Source: Candidatus Faecalibacterium gallistercoris
Lineage (GTDB): Bacteria > Bacillota > Clostridia > Oscillospirales > Ruminococcaceae
Reading direction: 5' to 3'
DNA length: 45,253 nucleotides
NCBI GenBank assembly: GCA_019116585.1
Contig: DXBJ01000057.1
Location: forward strand, 1-45,253
Below the pieces are notes generated by a model. That model saw only the letters and a program-made list of their open reading frames with translations, was not told the origin of the DNA and did not search any database. Positions 7,722 to 15,405 of this stretch are shown one piece after another. The stretch's first letter is position 1. The number at the start of each line of letters is the position of its first letter. Position numbers and translations under genes: made by a program.

Positions 7722-8288
7722 TTATATACTGGGGCCGTAAAGCTCCGTATAGCGTTTGTAGCAGCGGAGGATCTTCTCCACGTAGTGGTTCATGCGGCTG
7801 TAGGGGAAGGAGGGCAGGGTCTTGCCGTCGCCGGTGTAGTCCTCGTGGTTCAGCAGGCTGTCCACCGTGCCCCAGCCGCTGTGATAGGCGGCCGCGGCGG
7901 TGGCCACGTCCCCGCCGTAGCGGTCCAGGCACAGCCGCAGGTAATACGCCCCGAACCGGACCGCGCAGGCCGGGTCGAACAGATCGTCGAAGGTCAGGGG
8001 CTCGTCGGGGGCGATCTTGGATTTGATCCACTCGAAGGTGTCCTCGGTCATCTGCATCAGGCCGCGGGCCCCCACGCTGGACACCGCCGCGGGGTCAAAG
8101 CTGCTTTCGGTGCGCACAAACGTATAGATCAGCAGCGGGTCCATCTCGTACTCCGCCGCGTAGCTTTCCACCACGCCGGCGTAGCGGCAGGGGTAGAGCT
8201 GTTCTTCGATCCGGCGCAGGGCGGTGGGCAGGCAGAGCAGCAGCGCCGCGGCCAGCACCAGAGAGAGGAGCTTGGTATGCAGTTTCAA
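7722..8288 (-). CDS. Lytic transglycosylase (SLT domain), secreted or membrane-anchored
   Basis: Cleaves the MurNAc-GlcNAc bond of peptidoglycan. 188 residues: a signal/anchor helix at about 7-21, then an SLT domain with catalytic E61 in RTESSFDP, GARGLMQM at 73-80 and AAYHSGWG. The start is TTG at 8288, overlapping the coaE stop as TTGA; a strong GGGAGGTGG lies about 10 bases upstream inside coaE. No ATG is available at a comparable place. Confidence 0.9.
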   Translation of the reverse strand: MKLHTKLLSLVLAAALLLCLPTALRRIEEQLYPCRYAGVVESYAAEYEMDPLLIYTFVRTESSFDPAAVSSVGARGLMQMTEDTFEWIKSKIAPDEPLTFDDLFDPACAVRFGAYYLRLCLDRYGGDVATAAAAYHSGWGTVDSLLNHEDYTGDGKTLPSFPYSRMNHYVEKILRCYKRYTELYGPSI

Positions 8289-8908
8289 ACCGGCAGGCCA
8301 CCTCCCCTTTCCGCTTCGGCCAGGAGCCGGGCCGCCAGCGCCTCGGCTTTCTGGTGCAGCTGCTCCCGCGTGCCGTCGTTGGCCAGCAGAAAGTCGGCCC
8401 GGGCGGCCAGGGCCGCCTCGGGCAGCTGGGCGTCCAGCCGGCGGCGGGCCATCTCGGGGCGGATGCCGTCCCGGGCCACGATCCGGGCCACGCTCACCTC
8501 GTAGGGGGCGGTGACCACGATCAGCCGGTCCCAGATGCCGTCGATGACGCTGCCCACCAGCACCGCCCCGTCGATGACGAACAGGGGGCTGCCCGCAGCC
8601 TGGGCCGCCTGCCGGGCGGCCTCGATACGGCGGACGATGGCCGGGTGGGTGATGGCGTCCAGGTCGGCCTTGCCCTCGGGGGTGGCAAAGGCCCGGTCGG
8701 CCAGCAGCCGCCGGTCCAAAACGCCCTCCCCGCTCAAAATATCGCCCCCAAAGCGGGCGGCCAGCTGCGCCAGCACCGGGCTGCCGGGCTGCAGCACCTG
8801 CCGGGAGATCTGGTCGGCGTCGGCCACCGGCACCCCCCGGGCGGCAAAGCAGGCGGTGACGGTGGATTTGCCGCAGCCGCTGCGGCCGGTGATGCCTACC
8901 GTGATCAT
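8285..8908 (-). CDS. coaE: Dephospho-CoA kinase
   Basis: Last step of coenzyme A synthesis: phosphorylates the ribose 3'-OH of dephospho-CoA. 207 residues. P-loop G8-T16 (GRSGCGKST), then the family blocks DADQISRQVLQPG, DRRLLADRAF, HPAIVRRIE and VVTAPYEVSVARIVARDG. The ATG at 8908 overlaps the tsaC stop as ATGA, so the genes are translationally coupled. The frame is open far upstream inside tsaC but without family similarity. Confidence 0.95.
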   Translation of the reverse strand: MITVGITGRSGCGKSTVTACFAARGVPVADADQISRQVLQPGSPVLAQLAARFGGDILSGEGVLDRRLLADRAFATPEGKADLDAITHPAIVRRIEAARQAAQAAGSPLFVIDGAVLVGSVIDGIWDRLIVVTAPYEVSVARIVARDGIRPEMARRRLDAQLPEAALAARADFLLANDGTREQLHQKAEALAARLLAEAERGGGLPV

Positions 8909-9933
8909 AGCGCCACCACCCGGAACGCCGCAGCCCGGATCAGGCGGTTGTACACCGCCATCGAGACGCCGTCCTTCCGGGGGCAGCGGGCGTAGACCAC
9001 CCGATCCCCCTGTTCGTCCAGGGCGCGCAGGCTGCGGAAGATATGCCGGGCCTGGTCGTCCCCGTCCCCCTCCCGGCCGTACTCCACACAGGGGAAGGGG
9101 GCCAGCTTTGCCCCCTCGCCGGCAAAGCACAGGCAGGCGGGGTCCTGGGCGGCGTGGGCCTCCACATAGGCTTTGAACTGTTCAAAGGTCCCCTCCAGGA
9201 TGGTGATGTCCGCCCGGGGGGCGTAGTGCTTGTATTTCATGCCGGGGCTGCGGGCCACCTCGCCCTCGGCCAGCTTTTCCAGGATGGCGGGGGACAGCTC
9301 CACTTCCTCCCCCAGGGCCCGCTCCAGGTCCTCCAGGGTGATGTGCCCGGGGCGGAAGAGGGTGGGCTTTGCCCCCACCACCGACACCACAGTGGACTCC
9401 ACCCCCACCGCGCAGGGACCGCCGTCCAGGATCAGGGGCAGGCGGCCCTGCATATCGGCCCAGACGTCCTGGGCGGTGGTGGGGCTGGGCCGACCCGACC
9501 GGTTGGCCGAGGGGGCCGCAAAGGCGCAGCCGCTGGCCTCGATGACCTGGCGCACCACCGGGTGGCTGGGCATCCGGATGCCCACCGTGTCCAGCCCGGC
9601 GCAGCACTCGTCCGCCACCTCGGGGCCGCGCGGCATGATGATGGTCAGCGGCCCGGGCCAGAAGGCCGCGGCCAGCAGCCGGGCCCGCTCGGGGAACTCG
9701 CTGACCAGGCCCGGCAGCATCCCGACGTCGTCGATGTGGACGATGAGGGGGTTATCCTGGGGGCGGCCCTTGGCCGCAAAGATCTTTTTCACCGCGCTGC
9801 CGTTGCGGGCGTCGGCGGCGATGCCGTACACCGTCTCGGTGGGCAGGGCGATGATCTCCCCCTGCCGCAGCAGGGCGGCAGCCCGGGCGACGCCCGCCTG
9901 GTCTGCCGGGCAGAGAAGGGTTTCGATGCTCAT
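8905..9933 (-). CDS. tsaC: Threonylcarbamoyl-AMP synthase (Sua5/YrdC/YwlC)
   Basis: Makes threonylcarbamoyl-AMP from threonine, bicarbonate and ATP for the t6A37 modification of ANN-decoding tRNAs. 342 residues, the longer Sua5 type: YrdC domain with LPTETVYGIAADA, KGRPQDNPLIVH, TVGIRMPSHPVV and APSANRSGRPSPT in the first 200 residues, the linker motif SPGMKYKHYAPR, then a C-terminal Sua5 domain. ATG at 9933. It lies 20 bases downstream of prfA and overlaps coaE. Confidence 0.95.
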   Translation of the reverse strand: MSIETLLCPADQAGVARAAALLRQGEIIALPTETVYGIAADARNGSAVKKIFAAKGRPQDNPLIVHIDDVGMLPGLVSEFPERARLLAAAFWPGPLTIIMPRGPEVADECCAGLDTVGIRMPSHPVVRQVIEASGCAFAAPSANRSGRPSPTTAQDVWADMQGRLPLILDGGPCAVGVESTVVSVVGAKPTLFRPGHITLEDLERALGEEVELSPAILEKLAEGEVARSPGMKYKHYAPRADITILEGTFEQFKAYVEAHAAQDPACLCFAGEGAKLAPFPCVEYGREGDGDDQARHIFRSLRALDEQGDRVVYARCPRKDGVSMAVYNRLIRAAAFRVVAL

Positions 9934-9953
9934 AATCGTTTACGCTTTCTGTT

Positions 9954-11036
9954 TCATTCTTGCAGTTGGCCCAGTTTTTCCGCCTGCTCGTGCAGGACCA
10001 GGGCGTCCAGCACCTGGTCCAGGCCGCCGTCCATGATCTTGTCAAGGTTGTGGACGGTCAGGCCGATGCGGTGGTCGGTGCAGCGGTCCTGGGGGAAATT
10101 GTAGGTGCGGATCTTCTCGCTGCGGTCGCCGGTGCCCACCTGGGCCTGGCGGCCGGCGTTGATGGCGTTTTGCTGTTCGGCCTTTTTTTGGGCCAGCAGG
10201 CGGCTGCGCAGGATCTCGAGCGCTTTGTCCTTGTTCTGGAACTGGCTGCGCTCGTTCTGGCACTCCACCACCATGCCGGTGGGCAGGTGGGTGATGCGGA
10301 TGGCGCTGGATGTCTTATTGATATGCTGGCCCCCCGCCCCGGATGAACGGAAGGTGTCGATGCGCAGGTCCTTCATGTCCAGCTGCACCTCCACCTCGGC
10401 GGCCTGGGGCAGCACCGCCACCGTGGCGGTAGAGGTGTGGATGCGGCCCTGGGTCTCGGTGTCGGGCACGCGCTGCACCCGGTGGACCCCGCTCTCAAAC
10501 TTCAGGCGGCTGTAGGCCCCCTGCCCGTTGACGGCAAACACGGCCTCCCGCACGCCGCCCAGCTCGGTCTCGCTCAGGCTCAGCAGCTCCATCTGCCAGC
10601 GGCGGGCCTGGGCGTACATGCTGTACATCCGCACCAGGCTGTGGGCAAAGAGGGCGGCCTCTTCGCCGCCCACCCCGCTGCGCACCTCCATGATGACGCT
10701 GCGGCCGTCGTATTCGTCCCGGGGCAGCAGCAGCAATTTGAGAGAATGTTCCAGCTCCGCCACGGATTTCGTTTTTTCGCAGATCTCCTGCTGTATCATT
10801 TGTTTGAAGTCCGGCTCCAGGGGCCCTTCCCCCGTGAGCAGGGCTTTTGCCTGCGCCAGGTGGTCCCGCTCGGTCTTTAAGGCCCGGTAGGCGGCCACGG
10901 CCGGCTCGGCCTCGTGGTATTCCTGCATCAGGCGGCGGAAGCGGGCCGGGTCGGCGGCGGTCTCGGGCTGGTTCAGCCGGTGGGCCAGCTCCTCAAAGCG
11001 GCGGCTGACCGCCTCCATCTGTTGTTCCAGGGACAA
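9954..11036 (-). CDS. prfA: Peptide chain release factor 1 (TTG start)
   Basis: Recognises UAA and UAG stops and triggers peptide release. About 360 residues. The codon-reading P-x-T motif is present as PDT (RVPDTETQGRIHTS), and the catalytic GGQ loop as SSGAGGQHINKTSSAIRITH. The start is set at TTG 11036 because AAAGGAG lies 8 bases upstream; a TTG seven codons earlier (11057) would put this ribosome site inside the gene, and an ATG lies six codons later. The resulting length fits the family. It follows the DUF951 gene by 54 bases. Confidence 0.93.
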   Translation of the reverse strand: MSLEQQMEAVSRRFEELAHRLNQPETAADPARFRRLMQEYHEAEPAVAAYRALKTERDHLAQAKALLTGEGPLEPDFKQMIQQEICEKTKSVAELEHSLKLLLLPRDEYDGRSVIMEVRSGVGGEEAALFAHSLVRMYSMYAQARRWQMELLSLSETELGGVREAVFAVNGQGAYSRLKFESGVHRVQRVPDTETQGRIHTSTATVAVLPQAAEVEVQLDMKDLRIDTFRSSGAGGQHINKTSSAIRITHLPTGMVVECQNERSQFQNKDKALEILRSRLLAQKKAEQQNAINAGRQAQVGTGDRSEKIRTYNFPQDRCTDHRIGLTVHNLDKIMDGGLDQVLDALVLHEQAEKLGQLQE

Positions 11037-11090
11037 GGATCTATCTCCTTTCTGCAAGGGGGTGTGTGCGGCCGGTGCAGGACGGCGGGG

Positions 11091-11291
11091 CTATGGCTTG
11101 CCCTCCGGCCCGCCGGGCCGGATCACCTTTTTGATGTTCTTTTCGATCTTGACCCGGGGCAGCATGATCTCACGCCCGCAGCCGGTGCAGCGGATGCGGA
11201 AATCCATCCCCACCCGCAGCACTTCAAAGCTGGCCGCGCCGCAGGGGTGCTTTTTCCTGGTCTGGATGATGTCTCCGACAGCAATATCCAT
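11091..11291 (-). CDS. DUF951 small protein
   Basis: 66-residue conserved Firmicute protein of unknown function. Family marks: MDIAVGDIIQTRKKHPCGA, EVLRVGMDFRIRC, CTGCGREIMLPR. One Cys in HPCG and a C-x2-C pair suggest a small metal-binding fold. ATG at 11291 has AAAGGAG 8 bases upstream. It is the first gene of the prfA operon; in other Firmicutes DUF951 genes often sit near translation or replication genes. Confidence 0.88.
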   Translation of the reverse strand: MDIAVGDIIQTRKKHPCGAASFEVLRVGMDFRIRCTGCGREIMLPRVKIEKNIKKVIRPGGPEGKP

Positions 11292-11329
11292 GGGCAAAGC
11301 TCCTTTCCGGGCGGCAGGGCCGCCCGCCC

Positions 11330-11365
11330 CCTGAAAGCGCCCGGGGCGTTTTCAGGCACACCCTA
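11330..11365. repeat. Hairpin with an R1-like end (probable R1 remnant)
   Basis: CCTGAAAGCGCC...GGCGTTTTCAGG forms a hairpin, and its right side TTTTCAGGCACACCCTA matches the R1 terminus TTTTCAGATACACCCTA at all but two positions. It lies directly after the -10 box of the DUF951-prfA promoter and so forms the 5' end of that transcript. Confidence 0.5.
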
Positions 11366-11393
11366 GTATAGTCGAAACCCCGGCAAATTTCAA
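11365..11393 (-). promoter_or_regulatory. Promoter of the DUF951-prfA-tsaC-coaE operon
   Basis: On the minus strand, TTGAAA (11388-11393), 17 bases and TATACT (11365-11370). Confidence 0.75.
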
Positions 11394-11499
11394 GGAATAG
11401 AGCTAGCACACAAAAATTTTGCATATGTTGGTAGCGGGGCCGGCCCAAAAGGCCCCAGCCGCCATCCTGCAAACTGAACCGAAGAAAGAGGAATGAAAG

Positions 11500-12435
11500 A
11501 TGATGCAAACATTTCGGACCGAAGGCAATTACCGCGACGCATCCCGTCTCAGCATCGCAGAGCTGCGCGCTGCCGCCGCCAGCGGCGAGATCCTGCAGGC
11601 CACCGCCCTGGCCTTCGACACCCGACGCCAGCTGCGGTTCGACCTGGGGGGCGTGCGGGGGGTGATGCCCTTTGCCGCCTGCGCCGAGGGCGCGGACACC
11701 GGCGCCGTGCGGGACATCGCCGTGCTGACCCGGGTTGGCCGGGCCACCTGCTTTGTGATCGAGAGCCTGGACGAGGACGCCGAGGGCCGGCCCCTGTGCC
11801 GCCTGTCCCGGGCCAGGGCCCAGCAGATGTGCCGGGAAGAGTACCTGGACGGCCTGGAGCCGGGGGACATCCTGCCCTGCGCGGTGACCCACATCGAGTC
11901 CTTCGGGGCCTTTTGCGACGTGGGGTGCGGCATCAGCGCCCTGCTGCCCATCGACTGCATGTCGGTCAGCCGCATTTCTTCCCCGGCCGACCGGGTCAGC
12001 GTGGGGCAGCAGATCCTCTGCGCCATCCGCAGCCGGGACAGCCAGGGCCGCTTTGTGCTGACCATCCGGGAGCTGCTGGGCACCTGGGCCGAAAACGCCG
12101 CCGCCTTCACCCCCGGCGAGACGGTGGTGGGCATCGTGCGCAGCGTGGAGGACTACGGCACCTTTGTGGAGATCGCCCCCAACCTGGCGGGCCTGGCCGA
12201 AAGCTGCCCCGACCTGCGCCCCGGCCAGGCCGTCAGCGTCTACATCAAGAGCATCCTGCCCGAGAAGATGAAGATCAAGCTGGTGATCGTCAACCGGGCC
12301 CTGGGCCAGAGCCACCGGTTCGACCTGCATTATTTCCTCACCGAGGGGCACATCGACCGGTGGGTCTACTCCACCCCCGAGAGCAAAAAGCAGATCGTGA
12401 CCGAATTTGCCGCCCCGGCCTGCAATCGAGCTTGA
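11500..12435 (+). CDS. S1-domain RNA-binding protein
   Basis: 311 residues with two recognisable S1 (OB-fold) RNA-binding repeats: LEPGDILPCAVTHIESFGAFCDVGCGISALLP (about 120-155) and FTPGETVVGIVRSVEDYGTFVEIAPNLAGLAE (about 200-235). The N-terminal 100 residues look like a further, degenerate OB-like region. Often annotated as ribosomal protein S1, but it is much shorter than true S1 and lacks the IspH fusion or the 4-6 repeats; its function is probably RNA binding in translation. ATG ATG at 11500/11503 follow AAAGAGGAATG. Divergent from the prfA operon. Confidence 0.85.
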   Translation: MMQTFRTEGNYRDASRLSIAELRAAAASGEILQATALAFDTRRQLRFDLGGVRGVMPFAACAEGADTGAVRDIAVLTRVGRATCFVIESLDEDAEGRPLCRLSRARAQQMCREEYLDGLEPGDILPCAVTHIESFGAFCDVGCGISALLPIDCMSVSRISSPADRVSVGQQILCAIRSRDSQGRFVLTIRELLGTWAENAAAFTPGETVVGIVRSVEDYGTFVEIAPNLAGLAESCPDLRPGQAVSVYIKSILPEKMKIKLVIVNRALGQSHRFDLHYFLTEGHIDRWVYSTPESKKQIVTEFAAPACNRA

Positions 12436-12460
12436 AATCCGGCCCAAAACCTTTTATACT
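12432..12460 (+). promoter_or_regulatory. Promoter of the DUF4364 gene
   Basis: TTGAAA (12432-12437), 17 bases, TATACT (12455-12460). The -35 box overlaps the stop codon of the S1-domain gene. Confidence 0.7.
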
Positions 12461-12567
12461 AAAGGGCAGAGGGGGAAGCGCCCCGGCCGCGCCGGCCTTT
12501 CCCGCAGCACAGACGCGGCGACCGATCCGGCGGGGCCCCCGCCGCCACAAAAGGATGTGAAGATACC

Positions 12568-13119
12568 ATGGCTGAACGCGATGCTTTCACCGCCGGGGTC
12601 CGGCCCGGCGGGCTGACCAGCAGCACCGAGATCCGGCTGCTGCTGTGCTATCTGGTCCAGCACAGCGGGCCTGTGACCCAGCGCCAGCTGGAGACCGCCC
12701 TCACCGACGCCCAGCTGGTCAATTATTTCGAGATCGGCTCCTGCCTTGACGACATCCGCCGCCAGGGCCTGGTGGAGCGCACCGGGGACGAGTACGCCAT
12801 CACCCCCAAGGGCCGCCGGGTGGCCCGGGAGCTGACCCACGACCTGCCCCTGTCGGTGCGGGAGCGGGCGGTGGCCGCCGTGGTCAAGGCCCAGCTGTGG
12901 ACCCGCAAACAGGCCGAGTACAGCGCCGTCATCTCGGAGCGCGCCGACGGCCACTGCACCGTCCGCTGCATGATCAACCGGCTGGACGAGCGGCTGTTCT
13001 GCCTCGAGCTGGGGATGCCCGACCGCCTGACCGCCGAGCTGGTCAAAAAGCAGTTCATCCTCAAGGGCAACGAGATCTACCAGCTGCTCATCAACAAGCT
13101 GACCGAGGACGAGCTGTGA
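12568..13119 (+). CDS. DUF4364 winged-helix-like protein
   Basis: 183-residue protein of the DUF4364 family, known mainly from Clostridia. The N-terminal part resembles a winged helix (TEIRLLLCYLVQHSGPVTQR, LDDIRRQGLVERTGDEYAITPKG), as in PadR/MarR-like regulators; the C-terminal part is an alpha/beta domain ending in LLINKLTEDEL. ATG at 12568 follows AAAGGATG. It has its own promoter and ends 4 bases before repeat R1 copy 2. Role unknown. Confidence 0.82.
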   Translation: MAERDAFTAGVRPGGLTSSTEIRLLLCYLVQHSGPVTQRQLETALTDAQLVNYFEIGSCLDDIRRQGLVERTGDEYAITPKGRRVARELTHDLPLSVRERAVAAVVKAQLWTRKQAEYSAVISERADGHCTVRCMINRLDERLFCLELGMPDRLTAELVKKQFILKGNEIYQLLINKLTEDEL

Positions 13120-13123
13120 CCGT

Positions 13124-13289
13124 TAGGGTGTATCTGAGAAGTCCAAAATGCTGAACAATTCGCCAAAAAGGTGCAGATGCAAGGCGCATGAGCGCTGCAC
13201 TCCTTTGTGGAATGCAAGCGAATGCAACGCAGCAGATGCGCCTTTTTGGTAGAATTGGACAGCGTTGGGGAGTTTTCGGATACACCCTA
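13124..13289. repeat. Interspersed repeat R1, copy 2 (166 bp, opposite orientation)
   Basis: Flanked by TA on both sides (TA-GGGTGTATC ... GATACACCC-TA). Reverse-complement match to copy 1 at 2163-2328, the same length to the base. The arms form a long imperfect stem. It lies between the DUF4364 stop codon and its terminator. A frame starting ATGAGCGC is open through both copies and encodes a similar short peptide (ANATQQM, LFGRI, QRWGVF), but the differences between copies are not biased to silent sites. Confidence 0.87.
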
Positions 13290-13290
13290 G

Positions 13291-13331
13291 GCCCCGTATG
13301 TACGCGCATGGCGTACAGACGGGGCTTTTTT
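13291..13331 (+). terminator. Terminator after DUF4364 and R1 copy 2
   Basis: GCCCCGT-TGTACGC paired with GCGTACA-ACGGGGC, then six T. It starts one base after the R1 end. Confidence 0.88.
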
Positions 13332-13407
13332 GGGGCGTCTGTTTGTTCAAAGATTGCTCACATTTGTGACATAGTTTTATCACACCATACAAACCTTCAT
13401 CAGACAG

Positions 13408-13436
13408 TTGACAGCATTTCATCTCCGTGCTACTGT
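13408..13436 (+). promoter_or_regulatory. Promoter of cstA
   Basis: TTGACA (13408-13413), 17 bases, TACTGT (13431-13436), about 180 bases before the start codon, leaving a long leader. Confidence 0.6.
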
Positions 13437-13490
13437 TAGTGCATCCAAAAGCCAGATGCAAAGCAGCAACGCGGCGTATCCTTTGTCGAA

Positions 13491-13580
13491 AGCCTCCGCC
13501 CCTGCGGCAGCGCCCTGCGCGCAGCGGCGGGGGCTTTTTGCACAGCGGCTGGCCGGCGGATGGGGCCCCAAGGGCCTTTT
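13491..13580 (+). promoter_or_regulatory. cstA leader with terminator-like hairpins (candidate attenuator)
   Basis: Between promoter and start codon, 13491-13539 forms AGCCTCCGCC-CTGCG...CGCAG-GGCGGGGGCT followed by five T. A second small hairpin GGCCC-CAA-GGGCC with four T lies at 13564-13580. Two terminator-like structures inside a leader suggest regulated read-through. I see no T-box or other riboswitch signature that I recognise. Confidence 0.5.
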
Positions 13581-13618
13581 GCAACCCATTGCATACCAAG
13601 AGAGAGAAGGGGAACATC

Positions 13619-15307
13619 ATGAACACACTTGTAATCGTCCTGATCGCGGCGGTGTGTCTGATCGCGGCCTACGCCCTGTACGGGCGCTGGCTTGCCCGGA
13701 CCTGGGGCATCGACCCCACCGCCCAGACCCCTGCCGTCCGCCTGAGCGACGGCAAGGACTATGTGCCCACCGACGGCTGGACCGTGTTCAGCCACCAGTT
13801 CAGCTCCATTGCGGGGGCGGGGCCGGTCACCGGCGCCATCCAGGCGGCGGCGTTCGGCTGGCTGCCGGTGCTGCTGTGGATCCTGCTGGGGGGCATCTTT
13901 TTCGGCGCGGTGACCGACTTCGGCGCGCTGTACGCCAGCGTGAAAAACGACGGCAAATCCATGGGCCTGCTGATCGAAAAATACATCGGCAAGCTGGGGC
14001 GCAAGCTCTTCCTGCTGTTCTGCTGGCTGTTCACCCTGCTGGTGATCGCCGCCTTTGCGGACATGGTGGCCGGCACCTTCAACGCCTTTGACGCCAGCGG
14101 CGCCATGGTGGAGGCCGCCCGCTCCAACGGCGCGGCAGGCAGCATCTCGCTGCTGTTCATCGTGTTTGCCATGCTGTTTGGCCTGGTGCAGAAAAAGTTC
14201 CGCTTCACCGGCTGGAAAGAGGCCGTCCTGGGCCTTGCCTGCACGGTGGCGGCCCTGGCCCTGGGCATGATGGCCCCCCTGATCGCCGGGCAGGACGCCT
14301 GGATCTACATCACCTTTGTGTACATCTTCTTTGCAGCGGTGCTGCCCATGTGGCTGCTCAAGCAGCCCCGGGACTACATGACCACCTTCATGTTCATCGG
14401 GATGATCGCCGGGGCCGTGGTGGGCCTGCTGGTGGCCCACCCCGCCATGAACCTGCCGGTGTTCACCGGCTTCCACAACGACAGCCTGGGCGATTTGTTC
14501 CCCATCCTGTTCGTCACGGTGGCCTGCGGCGCGGTGTCGGGCTTCCACAGCCTGGTGTCCTCGGGCACCTCCTCCAAGACGGTGTCCAATGAAAAGGATA
14601 TGCTGAAGGTGGGCTACGGCGCCATGGTGCTGGAAAGCCTGCTGGCCACCCTGGCCCTGTGCGTGGCGGGCGCTTCGGCCGCCGCCGACGGCACCGCCGC
14701 CGCGGGCACGCCCTTCCAGATCTTCAGCCGCGGCGTGGCGGGCTTTTTGGAGATGTTCGGGGTGCCGGTGTACGTGGCCCAGTGCTTTATGACCATGTGC
14801 GTGTCGGCCCTGGCCCTGACCAGCCTGGACGCGGTGGCCCGCATCGGCCGCATGAGCTTCCAGGAGCTGTTCAGCGTGGACGACATGGCCCACGCCGAGG
14901 GCTGGCGCAAGCTGCTGTGCAACACCTATTTTGCCACCATCATCACCCTGGCGGGCGGCTTTGTGCTGACGCAGGTGGGCTACTCCAACATCTGGCCCCT
15001 GTTCGGCTCGGCCAACCAGCTGCTGAGCGCCCTGGTGCTGGTCACCCTGTGCGTTTTCCTCAAGGTGACCGGGCGCAGCAACAAGATGCTGTTCCCGCCG
15101 CTGGTCATCATGCTGTGCGTCACCTTCACCGCCCTGGTGCAGCGGCTGATCGCCCTGATCCGGGCTTTCCAGGCGGGCAGCGCCACCTTTATGCTGGAAG
15201 GGCTGCAGCTCATCATCGCGGTGCTGCTGATCGCCCTGGGCCTGACCATCGTGGTCAACAGCCTGCGCAGCTACTTCAAGGCCCGGCACAACAGCGAGGT
15301 GGAATGA
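13619..15307 (+). CDS. cstA: CstA-family carbon-starvation transporter (peptide/pyruvate)
   Basis: Polytopic membrane protein of 562 residues. CstA-family marks: DGKDYVPTDGWTVFSHQFSS and IAGAGPVTGAIQAAAFGW near the N-terminus, GAVTDFGALYASVKNDGKSM, GAVSGFHSLVSSGTSSK and WPLFGSANQLLSALVLV. Known members in Enterobacteria take up peptides (CstA) or pyruvate (BtsT/YjiY); the substrate here is not evident. It is shorter than the roughly 700-residue E. coli proteins. ATG at 13619 follows GAGAAGGGG. No two-component sensor sits beside it; the long leader may carry the regulation. Confidence 0.92.
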   Translation: MNTLVIVLIAAVCLIAAYALYGRWLARTWGIDPTAQTPAVRLSDGKDYVPTDGWTVFSHQFSSIAGAGPVTGAIQAAAFGWLPVLLWILLGGIFFGAVTDFGALYASVKNDGKSMGLLIEKYIGKLGRKLFLLFCWLFTLLVIAAFADMVAGTFNAFDASGAMVEAARSNGAAGSISLLFIVFAMLFGLVQKKFRFTGWKEAVLGLACTVAALALGMMAPLIAGQDAWIYITFVYIFFAAVLPMWLLKQPRDYMTTFMFIGMIAGAVVGLLVAHPAMNLPVFTGFHNDSLGDLFPILFVTVACGAVSGFHSLVSSGTSSKTVSNEKDMLKVGYGAMVLESLLATLALCVAGASAAADGTAAAGTPFQIFSRGVAGFLEMFGVPVYVAQCFMTMCVSALALTSLDAVARIGRMSFQELFSVDDMAHAEGWRKLLCNTYFATIITLAGGFVLTQVGYSNIWPLFGSANQLLSALVLVTLCVFLKVTGRSNKMLFPPLVIMLCVTFTALVQRLIALIRAFQAGSATFMLEGLQLIIAVLLIALGLTIVVNSLRSYFKARHNSEVE

Positions 15308-15342
15308 TCCCCGCCCCCGCGGCATACTGACCCACACAAACG

Positions 15343-15383
15343 AAGCTCCCGCTGTCCCTAGAAAGGCACAGCGGGGGCTTTTT
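15343..15383 (+). terminator. Terminator after cstA
   Basis: AAGCTCCCGCTGT paired with ACAGCGGGGGCTT, then T. It lies between cstA and the converging spoIVA and may serve both. Confidence 0.85.
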
Positions 15384-15405
15384 CGTTTGCAAAACGCAAC
15401 GCGGG

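Noticed and set aside
13491-13539. cstA leader as a T-box or known riboswitch
   Set aside because: No T-box core, specifier loop or other conserved riboswitch block is visible; only terminator-like hairpins can be supported.
13456-13618. A leader peptide starting at ATG 13456 in the cstA leader
   Set aside because: No ribosome site precedes it, and the frame simply runs on into cstA out of register; no regulatory codons stand out.
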